The position numbers and the translations under genes are program-made. Under the pieces are notes generated by a model. It was not told the DNA's origin. It was given only the letters and a program-made list of their open reading frames with translations, and searched no databases. A stretch of 40,756 nucleotides of DNA, from positions 1,052-41,807 of the forward strand of contig PNAG01000020.1 of NCBI GenBank assembly GCA_003169845.1, in the 5' to 3' direction. Each line of letters opens with the position of its first letter. The stretch's first letter is position 1. This document shows, piece by piece, positions 34,414-40,756 of the stretch. This DNA comes from Candidatus Dormiibacterota bacterium (lineage in GTDB: Bacteria > Chloroflexota > Dormibacteria > Dormibacterales > Dormibacteraceae).

Positions 34414-34478
34414 GGTCTTCTGAGGAGTCGCGGAGCTCGCATGTGAGGGAGCCGGGCCAATCGCCGATCAAATCTGTG

Positions 34479-34575
34479 GTGGACCCGAGGGTGTGGACCC
34501 AAGGGTGTGTGGACCCGAGGGTGTGGACCCAAGGGTGTGTGGACCCGAAGGTGTAGACCCGACGGTGTGGACCTA
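34479..34575. repeat. Tandem array of 14/16-bp units (GTGGACCCGAGGGT)
   Basis: Six full units and a partial seventh: starts at 34479, 34493, 34509, 34523, 34539, 34553 and 34567, so the spacing is 14, 16, 14, 16, 14, 14. The alternation makes a 30-bp super-unit repeated twice. Each unit carries a short interrupted palindrome ACCC-NN-GGGT (GA, AA or AC in the middle). The array fills the gap between the DUF4238-like stop and the HEPN-like start, both on the minus strand. It may be an operator array, a protein-binding or hairpin-forming site, or a slipped-strand expansion. It is not CRISPR: units are far too short and there are no spacers. Confidence 0.85.
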
Positions 34576-34588
34576 TGCAGCAATTCAG

Positions 34589-35515
34589 TTAGATCGAGTA
34601 TTCCGTTGCTTCGCTGGCATCTGGCGGGGGTTGGCCGGCCAGTAGAGTGAGGAGGAGTAGCTCGTCTTTCATTCGGTCCTTGACTGTTCCTCCCAGCAAA
34701 TTGGCTCCTTCGTAGCGCTGCGCGATATGGCGCAACTCTTCGGGAAGAGTGACCGCTACCTCACGCAGGCTCAGCAACTGATCCGAATCGGGGCCATACG
34801 TCTGGATCCTTGAAGCGTGCCATGTCCAGCGGTTCAGTACATCGGGCGCTTGTCGACCGCTGTGGCTAATTTCAATGCACCATTCGGTTCCAGACCACCT
34901 TACTCGTTTGAGGTGCGGTCCCGGACCGAGCATCACACCGAACGTCTTCCGAAGGGGAATGAAGTAGGCCCAGCTGTGCCACTCGGGTTTGAAGAGTCCG
35001 GTTACTCCACGATCGCTAATGACGAAATCCCCATTCGTACTCCAGATGAAATCCCAGCGAGCTCGGATCACAGCCGAACCGATCCGCTGTGCGTTGATGA
35101 CGTAACCCGGGGTTACGTCGTAAGGGCTAGCGCCGCTCTCGCGGACGGTCTTTTCAATCTCGTATTCGAGGTCCGGGCCCCGAGCGATTAGCGTCGTGAT
35201 GTACCAAGCAAGCCGGATCCAATCGTTCAACCTGAAGCGATCAGGTCCCAGCCTCATGAGATTGTCAACTGCCTGATGAATGTGTACTTCGCCACCTTTG
35301 AAGTAGGCGTCCCAATCCATGAATTTGCCGTATCCATAAATGCCTTTGGAGTAGCCGACACTCTCTGCCGAGGCCCAGAAGGTCCTGTTCTGCTCCTTAA
35401 CTAGCACGCAGACAGGACGCTTTCGCAGCTTATCTGGCGTCGCCATCGGCGAGAAATAGCCAATGTGCGCGGCAGGGAGATGGTGGCGACGCCTTTGTAC
35501 TGACATGGAGGCCAT
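34589..35515 (-). CDS. DUF4238-like protein
   Basis: This gene encodes 308 residues; ATG 35515 or ATG 35506 (residue 4). The start RRRHHLPAAHIGYFSP, then an SKGIYGY element, a helical middle (about residues 70-150), and WDFIWSTNGDFVISDRGVTG with FIPLRKTFGVMLGPGP, follow the order of DUF4238: an N-terminal HHxxP, and a central WxxIxTxxDFVxSD with a PLxPxxxxxLxP region. The function of this family is not established to my knowledge; it is often found near mobile or defence genes. It sits between the HEPN pair and the repeat array. Confidence 0.65.
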   Translation of the reverse strand: MASMSVQRRRHHLPAAHIGYFSPMATPDKLRKRPVCVLVKEQNRTFWASAESVGYSKGIYGYGKFMDWDAYFKGGEVHIHQAVDNLMRLGPDRFRLNDWIRLAWYITTLIARGPDLEYEIEKTVRESGASPYDVTPGYVINAQRIGSAVIRARWDFIWSTNGDFVISDRGVTGLFKPEWHSWAYFIPLRKTFGVMLGPGPHLKRVRWSGTEWCIEISHSGRQAPDVLNRWTWHASRIQTYGPDSDQLLSLREVAVTLPEELRHIAQRYEGANLLGGTVKDRMKDELLLLTLLAGQPPPDASEATEYSI

Positions 35516-35757
35516 CTAAGCCTGAACGCAATGAAGGAAAGTGAGCGCCTGACTCCGTCGCGCTTTGGGAGGTAACCTGCCTATCTGTTGTTCGCCGGCG
35601 CGGGCACATCGGTTCGGGACCGTGAGGCACCACGTGCAATCCCGGGGCCCTGGAGCTGACGTACTGAGTGACCCCGTTAGTCCTGAGGCACTCAGCAATT
35701 CATCGACGCCGCTTTCGGGTGTATGTCGGCGTTCTTGCCAGCCGGCGGATACAGCTC

Positions 35758-37137
35758 CTAGTAGCCCACATCATCGGGGTAGGTATGTCGGGGCACCGCC
35801 GCCATCATATGTGGCACAGGCGTCAGGTCCGGTCGCAGCTGCCGGAGTCGAGTCTCAACTGATCCCCAGCTACCAGTAGCGACGACTGTTACTGGGCAGC
35901 CATGCTCCTGCGGACAATTCTTCTGACCCTGATTCTGGTGGCGGACGTGATAGTGGGCGTCATTGGGGAAGTCGGCCATAACCAGCTTCCAAGTGCCACG
36001 ACGATGTTCGCGTGGGAGACTCAGAAAGTTCTCTGGCCGCACAGGCAGATAGACCTTGCCACCCTGGCGTCGAATGAGGAAGAGACGATCTAGTGGAGTC
36101 ACCTCATCACTGGGCGGTTGGTGTTCGGCAACCCAGGCTCTGGCCTGGTCGCGGGTGCCAGGCCCCCATAGGTACTTCAGCGGATACGAGGTCGTGTCAT
36201 ACCGGGCATCGAACGCCTCGAGACCGCGTTGTTCAATGTCCGGGGCGAGAACTAAGAGGTAAGTCCATCCATCGTCCGGCGCCTGAGCCAGTTCGCTGGT
36301 GAAGATTGTCCTGAACTCGGCGCCGGTCCGGGCTGGCCAAGCATCGTTCCACGACAGCACCAGTGGATGGCGTTGAATGGGTGACGGATAGAGTCGGCCC
36401 TCGGGAGTCGTGAAGCCCCACAGGCGGTTGATGATCTCGGCCAGGTCATTGATGGAGCGAGACGAGTCGACCGGTGTGCCGAGGCGTTCGACACTGCCCC
36501 CGTGGGCGAAGTGGTTTCGCAAATCTCCAAACACAGCGAGCTGGACTCGCTTGTTGGTCTGACCATTGAGGACTCCGACTTGATGAGCCCACCTTAGGAG
36601 CGGGTCGAGCGTCAGAGGCATTTCAATCTTTACGCCCGGCGCAACCAACAGCCATCGGTCCGCGTGGCTTCCTCCAGCTCTGAACGCCTTCGCGAGCACG
36701 TCGAAGTCAGTGGTCTCAAAGATGTCAGCCACGCCGGCCTTGTCGACGATGGGGACCTCGCCGTCATGCAAATCGAGGAATCGCCGCCTCAGCGCATGCT
36801 CGAGCACTACCCAGGTTAGGTCATCGGTGGTCGTGAAGAGCTCGTAACAGAGCACGCCATAGCTGTGGAACAGGCGGATACGGTCGAAGCCGTTGCGGAC
36901 CGATTCTGGGATGGACGTGTCCAAATCGGACCCGGCGACGGATTCCTGCTGGAACTGGGCGCCCGCTTCGGGCGCCAGGATCCCCATTGGCGACAACCCC
37001 AGCGATGTGAAGCGCAGCGAGCGCTCGTCAGGAGTGACTAACTCGGCGAAGGTCTGGATCTTCACGGAGTAAGTGTCCGACACAAATGAGGCGTTGACAC
37101 TTTGCCCCGCCTGCGCCCGACTTCCGCTGCCCAGCAC
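35758..37137 (-). CDS. HEPN-domain protein paired with ApeA
   Basis: This gene encodes 459 residues from GTG 37137, which directly follows the ApeA stop with no gap. Residues about 81-215 look like a HEPN bundle: RIRLFHSYGVLCYELFTTTD, LEHALRRRFLDLH, and the motif R207-N-H-F-A-H212 (Rx4H), the catalytic pair of HEPN ribonucleases. The C-terminal half (about 240-459) is beta-rich with a His/Cys cluster (HYHVRHQNQGQKNCPQEHGC), a possible metal site. Zero spacing with ApeA implies a coupled product. I do not know of ApeA being described with this partner. Confidence 0.7.
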   Translation of the reverse strand: MLGSGSRAQAGQSVNASFVSDTYSVKIQTFAELVTPDERSLRFTSLGLSPMGILAPEAGAQFQQESVAGSDLDTSIPESVRNGFDRIRLFHSYGVLCYELFTTTDDLTWVVLEHALRRRFLDLHDGEVPIVDKAGVADIFETTDFDVLAKAFRAGGSHADRWLLVAPGVKIEMPLTLDPLLRWAHQVGVLNGQTNKRVQLAVFGDLRNHFAHGGSVERLGTPVDSSRSINDLAEIINRLWGFTTPEGRLYPSPIQRHPLVLSWNDAWPARTGAEFRTIFTSELAQAPDDGWTYLLVLAPDIEQRGLEAFDARYDTTSYPLKYLWGPGTRDQARAWVAEHQPPSDEVTPLDRLFLIRRQGGKVYLPVRPENFLSLPREHRRGTWKLVMADFPNDAHYHVRHQNQGQKNCPQEHGCPVTVVATGSWGSVETRLRQLRPDLTPVPHMMAAVPRHTYPDDVGY

Positions 37138-38514
37138 TCAGTACGACTGCTGGGACGGGGGATGGTGTTTGCGGGCATCGTGCATCGCCCAGCTGTAGTC
37201 GGACCACTGTCGGACGCGGTCGCGGCAAGTATCAATAGACAAGCCGAGATCGAGTAACAGGCATACGTCGAAAACGATTCGCCCAAACCGCTCCATCTCC
37301 CTGGGTTCTTCGCGACCAAAGCCCCGACGCGGCTGTCCGCGGTGGGTATATCTATTACGCATGTTCTTGATGTCATCGGCCCAGTCCGGCCGTAGCGCGA
37401 GCAGGTCATCCAACACCGGTTCGACTCTTTCTTGAAGGTCGTGTAGGCGCTCGGCCAGGCTCGGCTCATTAGCGAACATCAAGACCTCGGCCAGCCACTT
37501 CTTAAGGTCCCGATCTTCTTCCTCGTTGAAGCGTGCGCGAACTGCCCGCCGTCGCTCACGGAATACTTTCGCCGGCCACCGCTCTTTCTCAAAGGCGGAC
37601 CGGTGGTACGCCTCCAGGGACTGCGCTACGAGTTGAAGGGTGGTATCGAGATACTGCGGTGCCCCATACAACAGGCTGACCATGAGGTCGATCGAATCCC
37701 TATTTTTCTTGAGTACATCAAGCCATCGCGTAAGACCCTCGGCAAACGTCGGTGCGAGATCAGAGCCAAACAGTCTGCTGTTGCCTACTCGGGAGTCCGC
37801 GTCCGCCGCGCTCGCTTTGCGCCACCGGCGGCGCCACTCCAGTGGTTTCTGATCGGTTTGGACACGGAGATAGGCAGCTGTGACCGTAACTGGCTGCTGA
37901 ACACCCCATGCCACCAGTTCCTGTAAGGGCACAACATGCCTCGCAACGATCTCCGCGGTCGATAAAGCTTTGCGGAACTGCCAACGAATATCAGCGCCGT
38001 ACTTCACGGTGTGGCCGTCCTTAAGTGACCAGCCATGTAGGACCGAACAGCGGACCATCACATCGGTCCCGTCCGGGAGCCGCCCCTCAAGGGGGGGTTG
38101 GCCCGGGTATGTGAGTTCAAGCTCGTTCTTTCCTGGTTCCCCGTATCGACTGCCGCCGACTCTGATCCCTCGCGCAGGCACCCATTCCGTGAGGTGGTCC
38201 ATGACGACGGTGGTTTCAGCGAAGGCCGCTTCGGCAAGGTCCAAGTGCCCTCCAACCAATGCGTCATCGACTGCAAACCAGGTTGCCATGGGCCAATCAC
38301 GAATTGAGGAGACCCCCAGCAGCGTTAGCTCAAAACCGCCTCGACTTCGGCCGTGGATGACGGGGAAATCCTGCTCACTACCGTCGGCGGGAAGCAACGG
38401 CGCGTCAAGTTCGAGTTCCAGGATCGGGCTGTTGAGATCCAGATGACCTGTCACTTGTCTGCCTGGGTCTGACGGTAGCCACCACAGTCCCGAGTATTCG
38501 GTCTCCTCGCTCAC
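37138..38514 (-). CDS. apeA: ApeA-like anti-phage HEPN protein
   Basis: This gene encodes 458 residues. The start YSGLWWLPSDPGRQVTGHLD followed by LDLNSPILELELD matches the ApeA N-terminal domain (GxWWLP...VxGxL). The C-terminal part is a HEPN bundle with MRNRYTHRG, giving R386-x4-H391, and upstream helices LQLVAQSLEAYHR and LHDLQERVEPVLDD. ApeA is a single-gene defence protein whose HEPN domain is needed for protection and presumably cuts RNA. It is the first gene of this minus-strand cluster and lies 106 bp from the truncated MFS gene on the other strand. Confidence 0.85.
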   Translation of the reverse strand: MSEETEYSGLWWLPSDPGRQVTGHLDLNSPILELELDAPLLPADGSEQDFPVIHGRSRGGFELTLLGVSSIRDWPMATWFAVDDALVGGHLDLAEAAFAETTVVMDHLTEWVPARGIRVGGSRYGEPGKNELELTYPGQPPLEGRLPDGTDVMVRCSVLHGWSLKDGHTVKYGADIRWQFRKALSTAEIVARHVVPLQELVAWGVQQPVTVTAAYLRVQTDQKPLEWRRRWRKASAADADSRVGNSRLFGSDLAPTFAEGLTRWLDVLKKNRDSIDLMVSLLYGAPQYLDTTLQLVAQSLEAYHRSAFEKERWPAKVFRERRRAVRARFNEEEDRDLKKWLAEVLMFANEPSLAERLHDLQERVEPVLDDLLALRPDWADDIKNMRNRYTHRGQPRRGFGREEPREMERFGRIVFDVCLLLDLGLSIDTCRDRVRQWSDYSWAMHDARKHHPPSQQSY

Positions 38515-38620
38515 AGCTCAGGAAAAGCGTAGTAGCAGTTCGGCCGCTCCGGGATTCCGCACCGTACGAGCGGAACGATCACGCCTCCGCCACGATGTCA
38601 ATCGCGCTCGACTCGGCGCG

Positions 38621-39028
38621 GTGTTGGTCGCCCTCCTGAAAGGCGGGCATCTCAAGGAGCGCTCGGCCGGTATCGGGACCCTCGCCACTGGTTTGGCACC
38701 TAACGTGATCGCCGCGGGCGGCATGCAGGCCATGGCAGGAGTGGGTAATGGGTTCGACAATGTGGCCACTCCGACCCTCATCCAACGCCTCGTGCCGCCA
38801 GCGATGCTCGGCCGGGTGTTCGGCCTGTTTGGAACAGCCGCTTTCGCCGGGAGTACGCTCGCCTATGTACTGGCTGGGGTCCTCCTCGATGCCACCTCGC
38901 CGAGGGCCACCTTCATTGTCGGGGGCGTCGGAGCTATCGCCTCGGTGCTCGTGATCGGGCCGCTGCTCTGGAGGGCGATACACCAGATATCTGCAGCGCC
39001 GTCCGCGCCGCATCACGATTCGCCGTGA
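38621..39028 (+). pseudogene. MFS transporter relic (C-terminal third only)
   Basis: About 135 residues that match the last three to four helices of an MFS_3-type efflux transporter: GVGNGFDNVATPTLIQRLVP, LGRVFGLFGTAAFAGSTLAY, LAGVLLDATSP. The frame is open upstream of 38621, but what lies before it (RSSSSAAPGFR...) is not transporter-like, and the ApeA gene starts within 110 bp on the other strand. Thus the N-terminal two thirds (about 280 residues of a normal protein) are missing. It marks the edge at which the defence island joins the chromosome. Confidence 0.75.
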
Positions 39029-39245
39029 CGGACTGCTCCATGATGCTCGCCAAGGTTGGTCGCCCGGTCAGCTCATCGGAAACCCGTCAAGGCTTCAGTA
39101 CTCGGCCCGATTTACGTCAGTTTCGAGTTCGCCGTGGCTGTATATCCAGTCGGAGGCACGTCAAGACATCGCCTTCCACCCTCCCGTGGGGCCCACGGCG
39201 CTGGTCGCGAGGCTGACAACCCGGGCAGCGCGGTAACGTGCGCAT

Positions 39246-39668
39246 GTGATCGAGTGTTCGCTCTGTTCGGGCGTCGCATGGCGCGTCGCGCAGGGCCTTT
39301 ATTGGTCCACCGTGCTCAACCGCGACCAGCGCCTGCTGGGCAAAAGCATGCTTGTGTTGAACCGACATTCAGAAGACGTGACTGGCCTGACCGACGACGA
39401 ATGGCTGTCTCTGCGTCGGGACCTAGCGGCGACTAAGCGCGCGCTAGACGAGCTTCTCCAACCGGATCACTACAACCTTCTGTTTCTAATGAACGTCGAC
39501 CGCCATGTCCACCTTCACATATGGCCGCGCTACCGTTCGCGACGGACGTGGCAAGGAATGGACTACGAGGATCCTGACTTCGGGTCACAATGCAACGCCT
39601 CGCCACGCACGATGAAGGACGAGGATCTAGAGCAGCTTCGCACGGCACTCCACGAGCGCCTGCGGTAG
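39246..39668 (+). CDS. HIT-family nucleotide hydrolase/transferase
   Basis: This gene encodes 140 residues from GTG 39246. The histidine triad is H87-V-H89-L-H91 in RHVHLHIWPRY, with the preceding N83 (LMNVD) usual in the family, and an N-terminal CSLC pair. HIT proteins cleave nucleoside phosphoramidates, Ap4A or related dinucleotides in the cytosol. The N-terminal strand YWSTVLNRDQRLLGKSMLVL matches the family fold. It stands alone on the plus strand, 24 bp before the next gene. No Shine-Dalgarno is evident. Confidence 0.85.
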   Translation: MIECSLCSGVAWRVAQGLYWSTVLNRDQRLLGKSMLVLNRHSEDVTGLTDDEWLSLRRDLAATKRALDELLQPDHYNLLFLMNVDRHVHLHIWPRYRSRRTWQGMDYEDPDFGSQCNASPRTMKDEDLEQLRTALHERLR

Positions 39669-39692
39669 CCCGGAACGCGGTAAGTTCGTAAG

Positions 39693-40409
39693 GTGGAGTC
39701 CCCGGGGCTGCGGCAGCTATTGCTGGAGACCATCGCCGCCGCGCGCGAACGTGAGCACGAGTTCCTGGCTCTGTGCGACGACTCGCCGCCTGAGCCCGGG
39801 CTGTGGACGGTCAAGGACCACCTCGCACATCTGACGGCATGGCGCATCAACGTGGCGCAGCTGCTGGATTCAGGGCGCACCGGGCCCGAAGCCCCGAGAA
39901 TGGATGAAGACGTGCAGGCGTCGAATGCGCGCGTCTATGCGGCCAACAAGGACAAGACCGCTGACGTGGTCAAATCGAATGCGCGGGCGGCGTACGACAG
40001 GCTGGAGGCTGCGATCGCAGCCTGCTCTGACGAGGATCTGCTCAAACCACACCCGCGCCCGCGGTCCGCGGGAGTGGCTCTGTGGCAGACGGTCCCGGGC
40101 CACGTCCACCACCTGGCCGAGCACCTTATGTTCTGGCACCTAGAGCAGGGCAACGAGGAGGCTGCGGAAGCAGCGCAGCTGTGGGTCCACGGCCTGGACC
40201 GGGCCCAGTTTCCCGAGCCCAAATCGGTGGCCGCTTCTACGTACGACCTCGGCTGCTTCTACGTGCACATCGGACACGAGGACGAAGCGCTGCTTCGCTT
40301 CAAGCTCGCGTTCGAGCTGGACCCGTCGCTGAAGAAGCTTGCACAGACTGATCCCGGCCTGGAACGGATCCGCAAGCACCCGGAGCTAGCGGCCCTTATC
40401 GCTCCGTAG
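39693..40409 (+). CDS. DinB/ClbS-like four-helix protein with TPR-like tail
   Basis: This gene encodes 238 residues from GTG 39693. Residues 1-155 form a DinB-superfamily four-helix bundle like ClbS/DfsB: helix 1 LRQLLLETIAAAREREHEFL, then LWTVKDHLAHLTAWR with a family-type Trp and His, and VPGHVHHLAEHLMFWH as the last helix with more His. Members bind metal or small thiol cofactors; ClbS is a resistance protein. The tail (about 185-225, STYDLGCFYVHIGHEDEALL) looks like a TPR repeat. It follows the HIT gene closely. Confidence 0.72.
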   Translation: MESPGLRQLLLETIAAAREREHEFLALCDDSPPEPGLWTVKDHLAHLTAWRINVAQLLDSGRTGPEAPRMDEDVQASNARVYAANKDKTADVVKSNARAAYDRLEAAIAACSDEDLLKPHPRPRSAGVALWQTVPGHVHHLAEHLMFWHLEQGNEEAAEAAQLWVHGLDRAQFPEPKSVAASTYDLGCFYVHIGHEDEALLRFKLAFELDPSLKKLAQTDPGLERIRKHPELAALIAP

Positions 40410-40510
40410 ACGCCTTCCACATCCACGGGGTCCGAGTCCGCCCCCCGCGGCTCGCTAGATCGATGTTTTTAGGTCGAGGTGCCTCGATGTTCGCAGGGCG
40501 CACCCGAGCA

Positions 40511-40756
40511 TCAACTCATCTGACGCACCCGACGACTGGACAGCATGAGCACACAGGTAAAGGCGAGGACAGCGGCGATCACGCCGAACAGGGCGGTGGG
40601 ATAGACCTGCGCCATTGCACCAGCAAACAAATACGACACGGTTCCCATGCTGAAGCCAGCAGCCATGTCGACTGAAATGATGCGTCCGAGCAGATCGCCA
40701 GGAATTGCTCGCTGTATCCAGCTAATACCGAACACTCCCTCGAAGCCGATGGCGGC
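40511..40756 (-). CDS. MFS transporter, C-terminal part (start outside window)
   Basis: 82 C-terminal residues of an MFS transporter that continues beyond the right edge. The visible segment contains WIQRAIPGDLLGRIISVDMA, the conserved loop before the last two helices of MFS_3 proteins, then MGTVSYLFAGAMAQ and ALFGVIAAVLAFTCVLML. It resembles the same part of the relic at 38621-39028 but differs in detail and lies on the opposite strand, so it is a separate gene of the same superfamily. Confidence 0.78.
   Translation of the reverse strand, partial: AAIGFEGVFGISWIQRAIPGDLLGRIISVDMAAGFSMGTVSYLFAGAMAQVYPTALFGVIAAVLAFTCVLMLSSRRVRQMS

Noticed and set aside
34479..34575. CRISPR array
   Set aside because: Repeats of 14/16 bp directly abut with no spacers, and no cas gene is present.
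38518..39016. Minus-strand frames over the MFS relic
   Set aside because: Shadow frames; transporter-like sequence is on the plus strand.
39170..39180. Single CGCCTTCC box
   Set aside because: One copy without an 11-bp partner; the same holds for 40411-40421. Expected by chance in GC-rich DNA.
1..40756. tRNA or rRNA genes
   Set aside because: I scanned for T-arm-like GGTTCRANTCC and rRNA core motifs by eye and saw none; a tRNAscan/Rfam run would settle this.

Overview
This is a GC-rich window from what looks like a soil or environmental Gram-positive-type lineage. The Chloroflexota (Limnocylindria or Dormibacteria type) or the Actinomycetota fit best: there is a PrgI/VirB4-type secretion locus, a Tad locus with several TadE-like proteins, a SARP/BTAD-type regulator, a 'DGRWWWDGSQW' membrane protein and many GTG starts. 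The lineage call is inference; no rRNA or tRNA gene was seen.

Region 1 (1-5150). A minus-strand type IV secretion-like operon (VirB2-like pilin, VirB6/TrbL-like membrane protein, PrgI-like protein, VirB4-like ATPase running off the left edge) is followed by a lone plus-strand panB and a minus-strand gene for a protein with a sigma-70 region-4-like helix-turn-helix. Region 2 (5105-14821) is a plus-strand Tad-type pilus/secretion operon in which genes mostly overlap by a few bases: a 14-codon leader ORF, two exported proteins, CpaB-like, CpaE-like, TadA/CpaF ATPase, TadB, TadC, three TadE/TadG-like pseudopilins, a second, membrane-anchored CpaE-like protein, and a membrane-anchored SARP-like protein. 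Direct repeats with an 11-bp period lie upstream of the secretion operon and in the divergent sigma-like/Tad intergenic region, suggesting joint control of both machines.

Region 3 (14899-38514) is a defence island. It holds a complete class 1 DISARM operon on the minus strand (drmD-drmMI-drmA-drmB-drmC, every junction a 4-bp overlap), trailed by a small zinc-ribbon gene. Divergent from it is a three-gene ABC three-component (ABC-3C) system: a Cap4-like nuclease with ABC-3C C-terminal motif, a middle component, and a DUF3732 Rad50-like ATPase. Then comes a minus-strand run of an ApeA-like HEPN protein, a second HEPN protein abutting it, a DUF4238-like protein, a 14/16-bp tandem repeat array, a third probable HEPN protein, a 74-codon gene and a small membrane protein. 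The last three form a tight unit with no name I know and, with the ApeA-HEPN pair, are the best candidates for undescribed systems.

Region 4 (38621-40756) looks like ordinary chromosome: a truncated MFS transporter relic at the island edge, a HIT-family hydrolase, a DinB/ClbS-like protein with a TPR-like tail, and the C-terminal part of a second MFS transporter running off the right edge.
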